Shown piece by piece: positions 9,686 to 19,494 of a stretch of DNA of 64,000 bases; positions within the stretch are counted from its first letter, which is position 1; every line of letters begins with the position of its first letter. This DNA comes from Cyanobacterium sp. T60_A2020_053. GTDB taxonomy: Bacteria > Cyanobacteriota > Cyanobacteriia > Cyanobacteriales > Cyanobacteriaceae. A program made the translations under genes and the position numbers. The notes beneath the pieces are model-generated. The model was not told the origin of the DNA. It was given only the letters and a program-made list of their open reading frames with translations, and ran no database searches. Location of the stretch: positions 1 through 64,000 of the forward strand of contig JACYMF010000008.1 of NCBI GenBank assembly GCA_015272165.1, given 5' to 3'.

Positions 9686-9883
9686 ATGTTAGTTATTGTG
9701 CAAGATCAACAAATGTTATCTCCTGAAAAAGTATGTCATAGTTGTTTACTAGCAAATAACGGAGGGCAACCGCGCTGGCAAGAAGGTAAACTTAGTTGTG
9801 GGCAATGTATTGGTAAATTAGATCGGCATTTACCCACTATTTATGAATGTCACATGGGCTTCCGTCTTGCTAATATCGAGTAA
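9686..9883 (+). CDS. Small Cys4 (zinc-ribbon-like) protein
   Basis: 65 residues with two CxxC knuckles, CHSC (17-20) and CGQC (38-41), separated by about 20 residues, as in small zinc ribbons. I do not recognise a named family; it looks like a conserved cyanobacterial small protein. It sits 14 bases before the Tic20-like gene on the same strand, so the two are probably co-transcribed. A metal-binding role is inferred from the cysteine spacing only. Confidence 0.68.
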   Translation: MLVIVQDQQMLSPEKVCHSCLLANNGGQPRWQEGKLSCGQCIGKLDRHLPTIYECHMGFRLANIE

Positions 9884-9897
9884 GTAATTTTATTTGA

Positions 9898-10380
9898 ATG
9901 TTTATGAGTTCTTACAGTTCAGCCGATTGGAAAGATAAAGTATTTGCTTGTTTAGTTTATTTAATTCCCTTATACTATGTTTTAGAATTTGGCGTATTTC
10001 TTTTCAATCAATTTCCTGTATTAAGAGTAATTACCATTCCCTTAATACCCCTCGCCATTCTTTACAATACTATTCCTTTTGCCCGTTTTATTATCTTTAT
10101 TGCCCTCTTTGCTGGTGTCATCAGAAATACAAACATTAGTCATTTCATTCGCTACAATGCCATGCAAGCCATTCTCATTGATATTCTTTTAATTTTAGTC
10201 AATTTAATTACAGGAATCCTTTTAGGAGGGTTAGGACAATTATTCACCGAAACCCTTTATAATGCTATTTTTTTACTAACCATAATCGCTTGTGGTTACA
10301 GTATTTTTGAATCTGCCACTGGTAAATACGCTGATTTGCCCGGTATCTCAGAAGCAGTAAAAGGACAAGTACCATATTAA
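9898..10380 (+). CDS. Tic20/Ycf60-family membrane protein
   Basis: 160 residues with four predicted membrane helices (about 16-35, 43-60, 64-80 and 100-135). The signature HFIRYNAMQAILIDI at about 82-96 is the conserved motif of the Tic20 family. In plastids Tic20 is part of the inner-envelope protein import machinery. In cyanobacteria the homologue is a membrane protein of poorly defined role. A second ATG at 9904 (MSSYSSADW) may be the real start. It follows the Cys4 gene by 14 bases. Confidence 0.85.
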   Translation: MFMSSYSSADWKDKVFACLVYLIPLYYVLEFGVFLFNQFPVLRVITIPLIPLAILYNTIPFARFIIFIALFAGVIRNTNISHFIRYNAMQAILIDILLILVNLITGILLGGLGQLFTETLYNAIFLLTIIACGYSIFESATGKYADLPGISEAVKGQVPY

Positions 10381-10442
10381 TTGAGAGTTGCTGAGGTGAA
10401 GGGCAAGGGGCAAAGGTTTTAAAAGGGTAGATAAAAAGGCTA

Positions 10443-10580
10443 TTTTTGGCACTTTTTCTGGTTTTTATTATGCTTAAAGCCTTTACTTAACAAGGGTTTT
10501 GATTTATTCAGTAGAACTCAATTAAGATATATTTTTTGTCAATTCTTTAACCTAATACCTAACACCCGATACCTGACACC
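10443..10580. repeat. Degenerate reversed end of MITE family 2 followed by a heptad tandem array
   Basis: 'gcactttttctgg' through 'aagggttttgatttattcagt' (to about 10523) is a degraded reverse-strand match to the left part of MITE family 2. Bases 10551-10580 are a tandem array with a 7-base period (unit near CTGACAC), as in the arrays at 12850-12886 and 60408-60441. It separates the Tic20 gene from the convergent FAH gene. Confidence 0.65.
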
Positions 10581-10581
10581 T

Positions 10582-11367
10582 TTACAAATCATCAGGTATT
10601 GCTTCAATGGTATTAGTTAAAATACCGATACTCTCAATTTCCACACTCACAGAATTACCTATTTGTAAAGGTCCAATTCCTTCTGGTGTGCCAGTTAAAA
10701 TCACATCTCCCGGCAACAAAGTCATAATTTGGGAAACGTAGGCAACAATTTCTGGGGGTGAAAACACCATATCTTCTAATAAACTGGATTGTTTCGGTTT
10801 TTCCTCATAATTGATGGTAGTCTCTAGCCTAGCGCCCGAAGTTAATTCTCGCACAATCCAAGGACCCAATGGACAAAATGTATCAAATCCTTTTGCCCTT
10901 GTCCATTGTCCATCTTTTTTTTGTATATCCCTAGCGGTAATATCGTTGGCGATGGTATAACCCCAAATTTTGGTTTGGGCATCTTCTACAGTGCAATTTT
11001 TTGTTCTTTCACCAATGATAAGAGCTAATTCTCCTTCATAATCCACCCGTTGAGATTGTTTAGGATAATAAATAATTTGTTCATGGGCGATGATAGCAGA
11101 AGGAGGTTTAAGAAAAATTAACGGTTCTTTTGGTACATCTGATCCCATTTCTTGGGCATGACCAAGATAATTCTTGCCCAAAGCAATGATTTTTGATGGG
11201 GCGCAGGGCGCTAGTAGTATATATTCTCCTTCTCCCAAAATTTGTTCAGTTTCATTACCACTTAGCCACGGTGGCGCGTCTAACACTTGTACGCTACGAT
11301 CAAGCTGTAGTTTGCCGTAGTAGGTTTGACCCTTTAATGTTTTAACTCTTACATAACGTTGTGCCAT
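10582..11367 (-). CDS. Fumarylacetoacetate hydrolase (FAH) family protein
   Basis: 261 residues. The FAH catalytic domain begins near LGKNYLGHAQEMG (about 63) and keeps the metal-binding acidic motif DYEGELALIIG (about 108-118), the GYTIANDITARDIQ segment (about 130-143) and the C-terminal LLPGDVILTGTPEGIGPL. Family members hydrolyse C-C bonds or decarboxylate oxo-acids (fumarylpyruvate hydrolase, oxaloacetate decarboxylase and related). The exact substrate cannot be read from sequence. It is cytoplasmic, with probable Mg/Mn dependence, and monocistronic. Confidence 0.9.
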   Translation of the reverse strand: MAQRYVRVKTLKGQTYYGKLQLDRSVQVLDAPPWLSGNETEQILGEGEYILLAPCAPSKIIALGKNYLGHAQEMGSDVPKEPLIFLKPPSAIIAHEQIIYYPKQSQRVDYEGELALIIGERTKNCTVEDAQTKIWGYTIANDITARDIQKKDGQWTRAKGFDTFCPLGPWIVRELTSGARLETTINYEEKPKQSSLLEDMVFSPPEIVAYVSQIMTLLPGDVILTGTPEGIGPLQIGNSVSVEIESIGILTNTIEAIPDDL

Positions 11368-12038
11368 AATCTAAATATTTTATACTAATTGTAAATTATT
11401 AATTTGGTAATGTTGTAATTGTAAATGAATTATCTTGTCAGGATTCTGACTAATTTTTAAAGACCCTAGGATGATTCTCAATTTACCTCAACGTAATGCT
11501 ATTATAAAATTCTTTGCTTTTCAATGTGAGCATTATTAGAAGGGAAAAGGGCAAGGGGCAAAGGGCAAAGGGCTTTTTTATTGTCATAAATGATAAAATT
11601 GGTATTTTTAGAATAATACAATTATTACAAAATAAACATTTGAGCAATTATTTCCTATTAATGTTTCATAACTACTGTAGAAGAGCTATATTTTTAGATA
11701 CTTGCAAATACCCTACAAATTATTTACAAGTAAAGATAAACTAAAACATAAACACTTATCTAAATCAATTCTTAAGGTTAAATCATCTATTATGGTGTGA
11801 CTTATTCCCATTAACCATAAATTTTAGGAAAATAACATCAATGATTTACCATTGAGATAATGAGTAGTTTTTTTATACTATTTAAGGTTAAGGAAAACAG
11901 AAATTAAGTAAAATTAGCAAAAAATTAATTGGACAAGCAAATTTAGTGATTAAATATCTATTTTCTATGATTTAATTTTAGGTAAGTTTTGATCTAAAAA
12001 CTGAAAAAAGATATTATCATACAGAAATATTAAATTTA
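11368..12038. other. 671-base gene-free region upstream of sepF
   Basis: No convincing coding frame; the only open frame of note reads through a repeat. It holds a heptad array of GGGCAAA-type units (11541-11572), a small GTCAG/CTGAC hairpin near 11438, and otherwise very AT-rich sequence that presumably contains the promoters of the divergent FAH and sepF genes. I cannot place promoter elements with confidence. Confidence 0.6.
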
Positions 12039-12704
12039 ATGACAGAAGTGAATAAGCCAAATTTTTTAGATAAAGTAAGAAGCATGATTAACGGTAATGC
12101 TGAAAATTACGAGCATTACGAAGAAGAAATGGAGGAAATGGTACAAGAAGCGGATAATTTCGACTTGCAAGAAGTGGAATTAACCAATGTGGCGGAAGAA
12201 AAACCAGCGCCCGTCAACTCCTCTCTTCGCCGTCAGAATAGAAACAAAATTCAATCAGAATCTTCATCATCAGAAACTGCGATGAATAACAATAATCATC
12301 ACTATCCTAATAATGTAATTGGTATGCCGGGAGTAAATTCAATGGTCCATGAAATAGTTTTCCTCGAACCTCACAATTTCCAACAAATGACTCAAGTCAT
12401 CGAAATTTTGAAACAACAAAAAACCGTAGTCTTAAATTTTACTGTCATGGATGCCTATGAAGCACAACGGGCGGTGGATTTTGTGGCGGGGGGCGCTTTT
12501 GCCATGGATGGACACCAAAAAAGAATCGGTGATGGTATCTTTTTATTCACCCCCAGAAATGTCAATGTTAATGACAATATGAAAATCAATTTGGATGGTA
12601 GTGAAGACAAATCCTTTAACCCCACCATGGGATTAACCGATAAATTTCCCGATTCTCTTTGGGATACACCCTCTTCTGATTTGCCTGACTCCATGGCTCA
12701 ATAA
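12039..12704 (+). CDS. sepF: Cell division protein SepF (Cdv2)
   Basis: 221 residues. An N-terminal amphipathic membrane-targeting segment (NFLDKVRSMI) is followed by an acidic, Ser/Asn-rich linker (about 20-100) and then the SepF/YlmF domain (about 103-182), with EIVFLEPHNFQQM, VVLNFTVMDAYEAQRAVDFVAGGAFAMDG and IGDGIFLFTPRNVNV. SepF anchors FtsZ and aligns FtsZ polymers at the division site. In Synechocystis and Synechococcus the gene is called cdv2. The usual neighbour proC is not here. Confidence 0.95.
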   Translation: MTEVNKPNFLDKVRSMINGNAENYEHYEEEMEEMVQEADNFDLQEVELTNVAEEKPAPVNSSLRRQNRNKIQSESSSSETAMNNNNHHYPNNVIGMPGVNSMVHEIVFLEPHNFQQMTQVIEILKQQKTVVLNFTVMDAYEAQRAVDFVAGGAFAMDGHQKRIGDGIFLFTPRNVNVNDNMKINLDGSEDKSFNPTMGLTDKFPDSLWDTPSSDLPDSMAQ

Positions 12705-13070
12705 TTGACATTAGGGAGGTTTTAGGTTTCAGGTAGCAGGTTTCAGGTAGCAGGTTGAAAACTATCAAACATTGATTCGTCAGTCAATAGATTCTTGTAC
12801 AAGAAAAAGAAAAAGATTAATAAACATAAGTTTCTTGTCAATTCTTTAACCTAACACCCGACATCTGACACCTGACACCCGACAACTAATTCTATTTTTG
12901 CGTAACATCAGTCAGATCAGTTAAACTTAACCATGACAAAATTACAGTATTACTTGTAGTATAAAAATACTCTAATACAATTCATAGATAAAAAGCAATA
13001 ATTGGGGAACTTAAAGGGCTGTAGGGATTGTCGATCTAACTAACCGTAATAATTAAGGACAAGATTAAGC
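12705..13070. repeat. Inverted pair of heptanucleotide arrays upstream of gmd
   Basis: 12722-12757 is a tandem array of the 7-base unit AGGTNNC (alternating TT and AG). 12850-12886 is an array of the opposite-strand type unit (CTGACAC/CCGACAT). They face each other across about 90 bases and could pair as a long imperfect hairpin. The remaining sequence is AT-rich and should carry the gmd promoter. The units resemble cyanobacterial STRR heptad repeats. Confidence 0.75.
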
Positions 13071-14141
13071 ATGAGTGATCGCAAGGTTGCATTAATAACA
13101 GGAATCACAGGACAAGACGGCTCTTATTTAGCTGAATTACTATTAGATAAAGGTTATGAAGTACATGGAATTATTCGACGTACTTCCACCTTTAATACTG
13201 ACAGAATTGATCACATATATCAAGACCCTCATCAGCAAGATGCAACTCTTTTTCTACACTATGGAGATTTAACTGACGGCACAACTCTAAGAAGAATATT
13301 AGAAGAAGTTAAACCCCATGAGGTTTTCAATTTAGGGGCTCAATCTCATGTTAGAGTCAGCTTTGATGCTCCCGAATTTACCGTAGATAGTGTTGCCATG
13401 GGTACATTGAGACTGTTAGAAGCAATCCGAGATTACCAATGTCGTGCGGGGGTTGAAGTGCGCTATTATCAAGCCGGTTCCTCAGAAATGTTTGGTAAAG
13501 TATTAGAAGTGCCACAAACGGAAACCACCCCATTTTATCCCCGTAGCCCCTACGCCTGTGCTAAAGTTTACGCCCATTGGCAAACCGTAAACCATCGAGA
13601 ATCTTATAATATGTTTGCCTGTAATGGAATTTTATTCAACCATGAAAGCCCTCGCCGTGGAGAAACCTTTGTAACACGAAAAATTACCAGAGCCATTGCG
13701 AGAATTGTGGCAGGGCAACAAAAAGAGTTATTTTTAGGTAACATCGATTCCAAAAGAGACTGGGGTTATGCCAAAGACTATGTAGTTGCCATGTGGTTGA
13801 TGTTACAACAGGATCAACCTGATGATTATGTGGTGGCAACGGGAGAAACTCATTCTGTTAAGGAGTTTCTTACATTAGCCTTTACCCACGTTAACTTAAA
13901 CTGGGAGGACTACGTGCGCTTTGACGAGCGCTATTTGCGCCCAGCAGAGGTGGATTTATTGATTGGTGATCCAGCTAAAGCTATGGAAAAACTGGACTGG
14001 AAACCCTCAGTAACGTTTCCTGAGTTAGTGGGTTTGATGGTAGATGCTGATCTTGAAGCCTTAGGTTTAAAAACCAAAAATGGTACACCGGTAAGTGATC
14101 AGGCTTACATCCGTCAGAATATGTTACATAATGTGGGCTAA
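13071..14141 (+). CDS. gmd: GDP-mannose 4,6-dehydratase
   Basis: 356 residues, full length for GMD. The Rossmann motif is [15 protein letters not shown] (about 10-24), followed by the GMD-typical [17 protein letters not shown]. The SDR catalytic residues are Y161 and K165 in SPYACAKVY, with the SSEMFGKV stretch just before. The later [16 protein letters not shown] segment is diagnostic of GMD. It converts GDP-mannose to GDP-4-keto-6-deoxymannose using bound NADP, feeding GDP-fucose (next gene, fcl) or GDP-rhamnose for cell-surface polysaccharide. The 196-base gap to fcl holds a repeat but no gene, so the two may be co-transcribed. Confidence 0.97.
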   Translation: MSDRKVALITGITGQDGSYLAELLLDKGYEVHGIIRRTSTFNTDRIDHIYQDPHQQDATLFLHYGDLTDGTTLRRILEEVKPHEVFNLGAQSHVRVSFDAPEFTVDSVAMGTLRLLEAIRDYQCRAGVEVRYYQAGSSEMFGKVLEVPQTETTPFYPRSPYACAKVYAHWQTVNHRESYNMFACNGILFNHESPRRGETFVTRKITRAIARIVAGQQKELFLGNIDSKRDWGYAKDYVVAMWLMLQQDQPDDYVVATGETHSVKEFLTLAFTHVNLNWEDYVRFDERYLRPAEVDLLIGDPAKAMEKLDWKPSVTFPELVGLMVDADLEALGLKTKNGTPVSDQAYIRQNMLHNVG

Positions 14142-14161
14142 TACTTTTCCTGATATAACTA

Positions 14162-14215
14162 GCTCAAAAGGGCAAAAGTAAATTTAAAGATAGCTTAGAC
14201 TAATATTAAATTTAC
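14162..14215. repeat. Dispersed repeat family 5 (reverse orientation)
   Basis: 'ctcaaaagggcaaaag' through 'gatagcttagac' matches, in reverse, the repeats at 20441-20500 and 49472-49535. It lies directly after the gmd stop. A small hairpin with a GGGGTTT/AAACCC-type stem follows at about 14234-14250. Confidence 0.65.
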
Positions 14216-14337
14216 TACTTAGTTATTGAAAGATGGGGTTTTAAACCCTTTATTTTTCAATAAAAATTTATAGGAAAATTAGGCATGGTGGGCATTGCCC
14301 ACTCTAAAATAATTTTTTTAAATAATTAATCATTTTT

Positions 14338-15273
14338 ATGTTAGAACTCAAAAATAAAAAAATTCTAGTAACTGGTGGATCAGGTTTTTTAGGTAAGCAA
14401 GTAGTGGCAGAATTACTGAAAGCTGGTGCAACCAAAGAAAATATCACTATTCCCCGCTCTAAAGATTGTGATTTGACAGTGTGGGAAAACTGCCAAAAAG
14501 TGGTAAAAAATCAAGATGTGGTAGTGCATTTAGCGGCGCACGTCGGCGGTATAGGTTTAAATCAGGTGAAACCAGCCGAGTTATTTTATGATAACTTGAT
14601 GATGGGCGCTCAATTAATCCATGCTTCCTATCAAGCTGGAGTAGAAAAATTTACTTGTGTCGGCACAATTTGTGCTTATCCCAAGTTTACCCCTGTACCA
14701 TTTAAAGAAGATGACATTTGGAATGGTTATCCCGAAGAAACCAACGCACCCTATGGCGTAGCCAAAAAAGCCCTATTAGTGCAACTACAATCCTATCGTC
14801 AACAATACGGTTTTAATGGTATTTATTTATTACCTGTAAATTTATATGGACCAGAAGATAACTTTGATCCTGCTAGTTCCCATGTTATCCCAGCCTTGAT
14901 CCGTAAAGTTCACGAAGCGCAACAAAGAGGCGATAAAACTATTCCCGTTTGGGGTGATGGTAGCCCCACTCGTGAATTTTTATACTCTAATGATGCAGCA
15001 CGAGGCATTGTCATGGGTACTTTGAGTTATGATGATCTTGAGCCAGTTAATTTAGGTACTAATTTTGAAATTTCCATCAAAGATTTAACCGAATTAATCT
15101 GTGATTTAATGGGCTTTGAAGGGGAATTGGTATGGCAAACTGATAAACCGAACGGGCAACCGCGCCGTTGTTTGGATACATCCCGTGCTAAAGAAGCCTT
15201 TGGTTTTACCGCTCAAATGGAGCTTAAAGAAGGCTTAAAGAACACCATCGACTGGTATCGTGCTAATAGTTAA
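14338..15273 (+). CDS. fcl: GDP-L-fucose synthase
   Basis: 311 residues. N-terminal NADP-binding motif [13 protein letters not shown] (about 10-22), then [10 protein letters not shown] and the catalytic tyrosine/lysine Y139 and K143 in [12 protein letters not shown]. The C-terminal half has the family signature [23 protein letters not shown] and [20 protein letters not shown]. It epimerises and reduces GDP-4-keto-6-deoxymannose to GDP-L-fucose, the step after gmd upstream. It is cytoplasmic and supplies sugar nucleotide for exopolysaccharide or O-antigen. Confidence 0.96.
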   Translation: MLELKNKKILVTGGSGFLGKQVVAELLKAGATKENITIPRSKDCDLTVWENCQKVVKNQDVVVHLAAHVGGIGLNQVKPAELFYDNLMMGAQLIHASYQAGVEKFTCVGTICAYPKFTPVPFKEDDIWNGYPEETNAPYGVAKKALLVQLQSYRQQYGFNGIYLLPVNLYGPEDNFDPASSHVIPALIRKVHEAQQRGDKTIPVWGDGSPTREFLYSNDAARGIVMGTLSYDDLEPVNLGTNFEISIKDLTELICDLMGFEGELVWQTDKPNGQPRRCLDTSRAKEAFGFTAQMELKEGLKNTIDWYRANS

Positions 15274-15342
15274 AACAATACCGTTTCACCGTTGTCGTTA
15301 ATTAGTGAAATGGTAGATTGGGTTACGGAAGTGTTCAATGAA

Positions 15343-17595
15343 TTAAGGTACTTGTAAGCGAATAAGATTATCTTCGCTTAAGGCTTCTTTAAATTGACCA
15401 TCTTCCGCTAAGAATACTAATAAACTTATTTCTAAATCTGGATCAAGATGTAAATCTTGCCAAGGTACAGCAATTTCAATACATTTGTCTAGTGCTATTT
15501 TTCCTCGACAATAACGAGAATGCCAAATATTATTTTCTCCAGCTTCCTGTAGCCAATAGGTTTTTGTCAAAAGATTGATCCCAAAATGATGACGATAATG
15601 GTAGTTGAGGGGCGCTTGATCGGGCATTTCAGCTATGGGTAAGGGACTATTATAACCGTCACGATGAGGGTAAAACCAAGCTAAATGTATTTCTGATGGT
15701 AAATCCTTACCTACCAGCGCCCCTCCCCGTAAATCGAAACGAAAATAAAAATTAAGATGATCCCAACCATAATACATACTAGGGATAACACTAGAACGGT
15801 GCATCGTTCCCCTAGCGCCCCCCACCTTAATTTTTCCAGCTTTATCCCAATCTTCCTCATCCCCTTTACCGTCGATAATAGGGTGAATATAACCGCAAGG
15901 TTGCCCACTTTCACCACAGGGAGTATCAAAATTGGTAATCGAGCGCTGGAGATAACTTGGCACTGCTTCATTTAAGGCTTGATAAAGAGCGATCAAATGT
16001 TCTCTAAATAACTGATCAAACATATCATCATGGGTAGAATGATGGGGTTCACCAAACCACCAAAACCAGTCTGAGCCTTCGGCAGCGTATAACGCTTCCC
16101 ACGCTTCGGGATTATTTTCTCTGGTGGCTTCGGGGTGTTGGGCTAGGGTGAGGCGCGCTGCATGGAGATATTCCCAAGCCTTATTTTTAGTCGGATCGCC
16201 AATCCAAGTGCTGAAACTACCATCAATCCATGAACCGCTATGCAGTTTATCTTTCGCAATGGTTTGACGAGGGGGAAATTGTTGGATAAATTCTCCCACC
16301 GTCACCAATTTAATCTGTTTATTATCACTCAAACGACTGTAAAGACTTTCAAGGAAAGGTTTGCCATCTTGATCGTAAAATTCCCAGCAATTTTCCCCAT
16401 CTAAAGCAATGGTAACTAACCAAGGTTGACTTAATCCAGCGCCCTTGTCTCCTTGTCTTTCCTTGAGACGGCGCGCGATGCCCTGTAATTGTCCGATCAA
16501 GTGACATACCGCTTGATCTGTATCCATAGCACCATAAGTAAAACCGATTAAATCCGAGAGGCGATGATCTCGAAATACCATACTCAAATCACCATAATCC
16601 GTTTTTATGCCATAGGGTTGATATAATACTTCAGGTTCAAGAATATTACCCGTTTCATCTCGGTTGAAAAAATGATTTAAACTCCAGCCCAACACCGCTT
16701 CATCAGAACATAACCACTTAAAACCTTGTTTAGCCACGGGATCAAGCATGGCTGGGCTAACAGATTGCTCACTAGGCCACAAGCCGGAGGGCGCCCTCCC
16801 AAATTTCTCGCCATACATCTCCCATGCTTTATTAAGATGAATAACTATATCTTCTTTCCATTGAAAACGGCTGTTGGGTAATGACATTTCAGGTCTAGCG
16901 ACAAGGGCGCTGGTGCTATCCGCCAACAGAGGTAAAATAGGATGGCTATAAGGTGTCGTGGTAATTTCTAATTGCCCATTATCCTGCATTTTTTTATGCT
17001 GAGGGATAATACGTGCAATAATTTCTTTTTGTTTACTAAAAATTCTTTGACGATCACTTAAACTAAAATTTCGCCCTCTCGTCAACCAGTCGGCAATGTC
17101 TTTATCAGACCAAAATAAAGGATCAAACCATGCTAAATTATGCCATGCTAATAAATCGCTAAAATCTTGCTCCTGCCAATTATACAAACACCAATCTATA
17201 CCGTTACCTTGTCTTTGTTGATATAACTCTTCATATCTTGGGTGGGGTTGTATTTGATGATGGTGGTTAGCATCAAAAAAGTGATTGATAATGAATTTTT
17301 TTTGCTCAATATTTAATTGACTAACAGGAGTTAAAGTTAAAGCTAAATAAGGATCGAGGGCTTTTCCTGTGGCGTATTCTTCTAACTGCATCATCAAAGA
17401 AGGCACCAGATTGACAGTTTGATGTAACTTGGGATATTTTTCTAATAATAAAACTAAATCTAAATAGTCTTTTGTACCGTGTAATCTCACCCAAGGTAAG
17501 CGATAATCACCCCCAACATTATTTTTAGAGAGACGAGATTTATAAAGGGGTTGATGTTGATGCCAAACAAAAGCAACGTAGAGAGGGTGAGACAT
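15343..17595 (-). CDS. Glycoside hydrolase family 57 protein
   Basis: 750 residues. GH57 motifs in order: WHQHQPLY (11-18), LHGTKDYLD (about 38), the catalytic nucleophile E276 in GLWPSEQSVSP, LCSDEAVLGW (about 295), and the acid/base D399 in ALDGENCWEFY. A C-terminal portion after about residue 560 looks like an added beta-rich domain. GH57 enzymes act on alpha-1,4 or alpha-1,6 glucans (amylase, glucanotransferase or branching activities), so a role in glycogen metabolism is likely; the exact activity is not certain. The palindromic GGAGGGCGCCCTCC at 16786-16799 encodes residues just before E276, in a place where the family normally has its own GRxPxG sequence. Confidence 0.9.
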   Translation of the reverse strand: MSHPLYVAFVWHQHQPLYKSRLSKNNVGGDYRLPWVRLHGTKDYLDLVLLLEKYPKLHQTVNLVPSLMMQLEEYATGKALDPYLALTLTPVSQLNIEQKKFIINHFFDANHHHQIQPHPRYEELYQQRQGNGIDWCLYNWQEQDFSDLLAWHNLAWFDPLFWSDKDIADWLTRGRNFSLSDRQRIFSKQKEIIARIIPQHKKMQDNGQLEITTTPYSHPILPLLADSTSALVARPEMSLPNSRFQWKEDIVIHLNKAWEMYGEKFGRAPSGLWPSEQSVSPAMLDPVAKQGFKWLCSDEAVLGWSLNHFFNRDETGNILEPEVLYQPYGIKTDYGDLSMVFRDHRLSDLIGFTYGAMDTDQAVCHLIGQLQGIARRLKERQGDKGAGLSQPWLVTIALDGENCWEFYDQDGKPFLESLYSRLSDNKQIKLVTVGEFIQQFPPRQTIAKDKLHSGSWIDGSFSTWIGDPTKNKAWEYLHAARLTLAQHPEATRENNPEAWEALYAAEGSDWFWWFGEPHHSTHDDMFDQLFREHLIALYQALNEAVPSYLQRSITNFDTPCGESGQPCGYIHPIIDGKGDEEDWDKAGKIKVGGARGTMHRSSVIPSMYYGWDHLNFYFRFDLRGGALVGKDLPSEIHLAWFYPHRDGYNSPLPIAEMPDQAPLNYHYRHHFGINLLTKTYWLQEAGENNIWHSRYCRGKIALDKCIEIAVPWQDLHLDPDLEISLLVFLAEDGQFKEALSEDNLIRLQVP

Positions 17596-17643
17596 AAATT
17601 CTACTAATCTTCAATCTTATTGATGGTTTATTCTATCAGTTTA

Positions 17644-17690
17644 AAAGGGCAAAGGGCAAGAGGCAAAGGTTTTCAAAGGGCAAAGTTAAA
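17644..17690. repeat. Heptad array of AAAGGGC-type units
   Basis: Three to four tandem 7-base units (AAAGGGC, AAAGGGC, AAGAGGC) with a further partial unit after a short gap, lying between the divergent GH57 gene and the next coding region. The same unit type occurs at 10398, 11541 and 23851. Confidence 0.75.
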
Positions 17691-17779
17691 AGTGTAGATG
17701 ATTAATTATTCGTTATCTGTTTCCTTTTTACTAACTTGATTGGCACAACTGAAATAGTATTGCTATATTTTTTTACATC

Positions 17780-19006
17780 ATGTTATCTTTTTTCGTAATG
17801 ATTAAGTTCCCTTGTCAAATGTGCTTGATAGTTAATCTTTTATTTTGGCATTTTTTTGCCCTTCCTCTTCAGGCACAAACCAACGATAAACTATTTTTAC
17901 TCAATCAATCATTGGTGGTGATACGGGCGCTGGATAATCCCCTAATTAAAGCACAAATGTTGGCAAACTTAACTAAACAATATTATCAACAAAATGAGTT
18001 AGCCATCGTTAAAGAATTACTAAAAGAATCATGGGAAATTAGTGAGCAAATTAAACAAAAACCAGAACAAATTTTACACAAATTAAGCATCATTAATTTA
18101 TATATTGAATATGAAGAAAAAACCAGCGCCCTCCACCACTTACCCATATTAAAATCAGCCATAGATAAACTAGAAGATTATTCCCTAAAAACAGCATTTT
18201 TGATGGATATTGCTAACAAATATGAACAATTAGGCGAAACACAACAAGCACAAATAATTAGGGAGGAAGTAGAAATAAGTATAGTAAAGGCAAATCAACC
18301 AAAGCCATCACCGCCTCCTAAATTTCCATTTCAAGAACAACCATTAAAAGGAAAAATAAGACTTGCAAATAATAGCTTTATAGCCGATAGAAATTTGATT
18401 AACTTTAATTTTAATAGTACATTTAGTAAACAATGGCCACGAAATAAATTAAATCTTAATCTTAAATTATGGAATAATTATGATAGTAGTAGAAGGATAG
18501 ATCGCCAAAATAGATTTGTTATCGATATTGTGTCCGAATATCAACATTATTGGCGGGAAAAATTTTATAGTTTTGCCAATTTCGGTTACTTACAAGATGA
18601 TTTTAGCAGTGTGGAAGACCGAGTAAGTTTTTTTACAGGAGTCGGTTTTAATGTTTGGACAGGCTCACAAAAACATCAAAAATTAGATATGCAATTAGGC
18701 ATTGGTGATTTATTTCAAAACTCAACCCTAAGAAATAAACAAGCGCCCTTCCCCGTGTTCCAATATTCCTTAAACTACGAAAATTTAATGTTTACTGATT
18801 GGAAATTTAACCAACAATTAACATTAGAAATTCCTGCTACCAATACCGCAAACTATTATATCGATACTATCAGTAAAATTAACATTCCCACCTTTGAAAA
18901 ATGGTCAATCTTTGGGTCTATTAATTTTAAATATATCAGTATCACTGAATCTAATAAACCCAATTTAGAGCGTCGCTTTATGTTTGGTCTTGAGTATGAA
19001 TTATGA
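17780..19006 (+). CDS. Exported protein with helical-repeat region and C-terminal beta-barrel-like domain
   Basis: 408 residues; a second ATG at 17798 (MIKFPCQMCL) gives a more typical signal peptide ending near PLQAQT. Residues about 30-165 are helical and TPR-like. From about 180 to the end the sequence alternates aromatic and polar residues (for example FVIDIVSEYQHYW, FYSFANFGYLQ, FMFGLEYEL) and ends on an aromatic-rich strand ending in leucine, like DUF481/YdiY-type outer-membrane barrels. It is probably an outer-membrane protein; no specific function is known. One AGCGCCCTCCACC copy (18125) encodes SALHH in the helical part. Confidence 0.72.
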   Translation: MLSFFVMIKFPCQMCLIVNLLFWHFFALPLQAQTNDKLFLLNQSLVVIRALDNPLIKAQMLANLTKQYYQQNELAIVKELLKESWEISEQIKQKPEQILHKLSIINLYIEYEEKTSALHHLPILKSAIDKLEDYSLKTAFLMDIANKYEQLGETQQAQIIREEVEISIVKANQPKPSPPPKFPFQEQPLKGKIRLANNSFIADRNLINFNFNSTFSKQWPRNKLNLNLKLWNNYDSSRRIDRQNRFVIDIVSEYQHYWREKFYSFANFGYLQDDFSSVEDRVSFFTGVGFNVWTGSQKHQKLDMQLGIGDLFQNSTLRNKQAPFPVFQYSLNYENLMFTDWKFNQQLTLEIPATNTANYYIDTISKINIPTFEKWSIFGSINFKYISITESNKPNLERRFMFGLEYEL

Positions 19007-19037
19007 ATGATGAATAAATCAAAACCTTTTTAAAATA

Positions 19038-19070
19038 AAGGTGTCAGGTATCAGGTAGCAGGTATTAGGT
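19038..19070. repeat. Heptad array of AGGTNNC units
   Basis: Four consecutive 7-base units beginning AGGT (AGGTGTC, AGGTATC, AGGTAGC, AGGTATT), just after the preceding gene. Same unit family as 12722-12757. Confidence 0.8.
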
Positions 19071-19134
19071 TAAATTTAAACTCTTGACTTGTAATAATTG
19101 CATTTTTAAAATACTCAAAGCCATACTAATTAGT

Positions 19135-19390
19135 GTCTGCTGAATAAATCAAAACCCTTTTAAAACAAAGGTTTTAAGTACAATAAAATCTTAAAAAAGT
19201 GCCAAAAACAGCCTTTTTTCCTACAAAATGCTCTATTTTCTTTACCCTAATCAAAAACGATTGTTGCAAAATAGCAATTTATGAGAACTAACCAAGTTGC
19301 TAAAGTCTTTGATTGATAAGTATTTGAGACTTTTCCCTCTCTACTCTTCCCTTTTCCCTACCTCAATGACACCACTTTTTCAGCAACCCT
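19135..19390. mobile_element. MITE-like element, family 2, full-length copy
   Basis: 256 bases from 'gtctgctgaataaatcaaaa' to 'ccactttttcagcaaccct'. The termini form an inverted repeat near GGGTTGCTGAA. The internal part has no coding capacity. It has the same length as the copy at 33205-33460 and shares internal blocks (the left hairpin AAACCCTTTTAAAACAAAGG and 'gagcaatttatgaaaagt'-like text) with several partial copies. It fills most of the 488-base gap before argB. Confidence 0.82.
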
Positions 19391-19494
19391 CATATAATTA
19401 TTTTTAGTTAATTGTCATCAATGAACAATTTAAGAGACACTTTATTTTGTAGGGTAATCAAAAAGCATCAATAACTTAGGCTAAAAATATAACT

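Noticed and set aside
11514-11744. A 76-codon open frame upstream of sepF
   Set aside because: It runs through a heptad repeat (KGKGQRAKG) and AT-rich noncoding DNA, with no family resemblance and no ribosome site.
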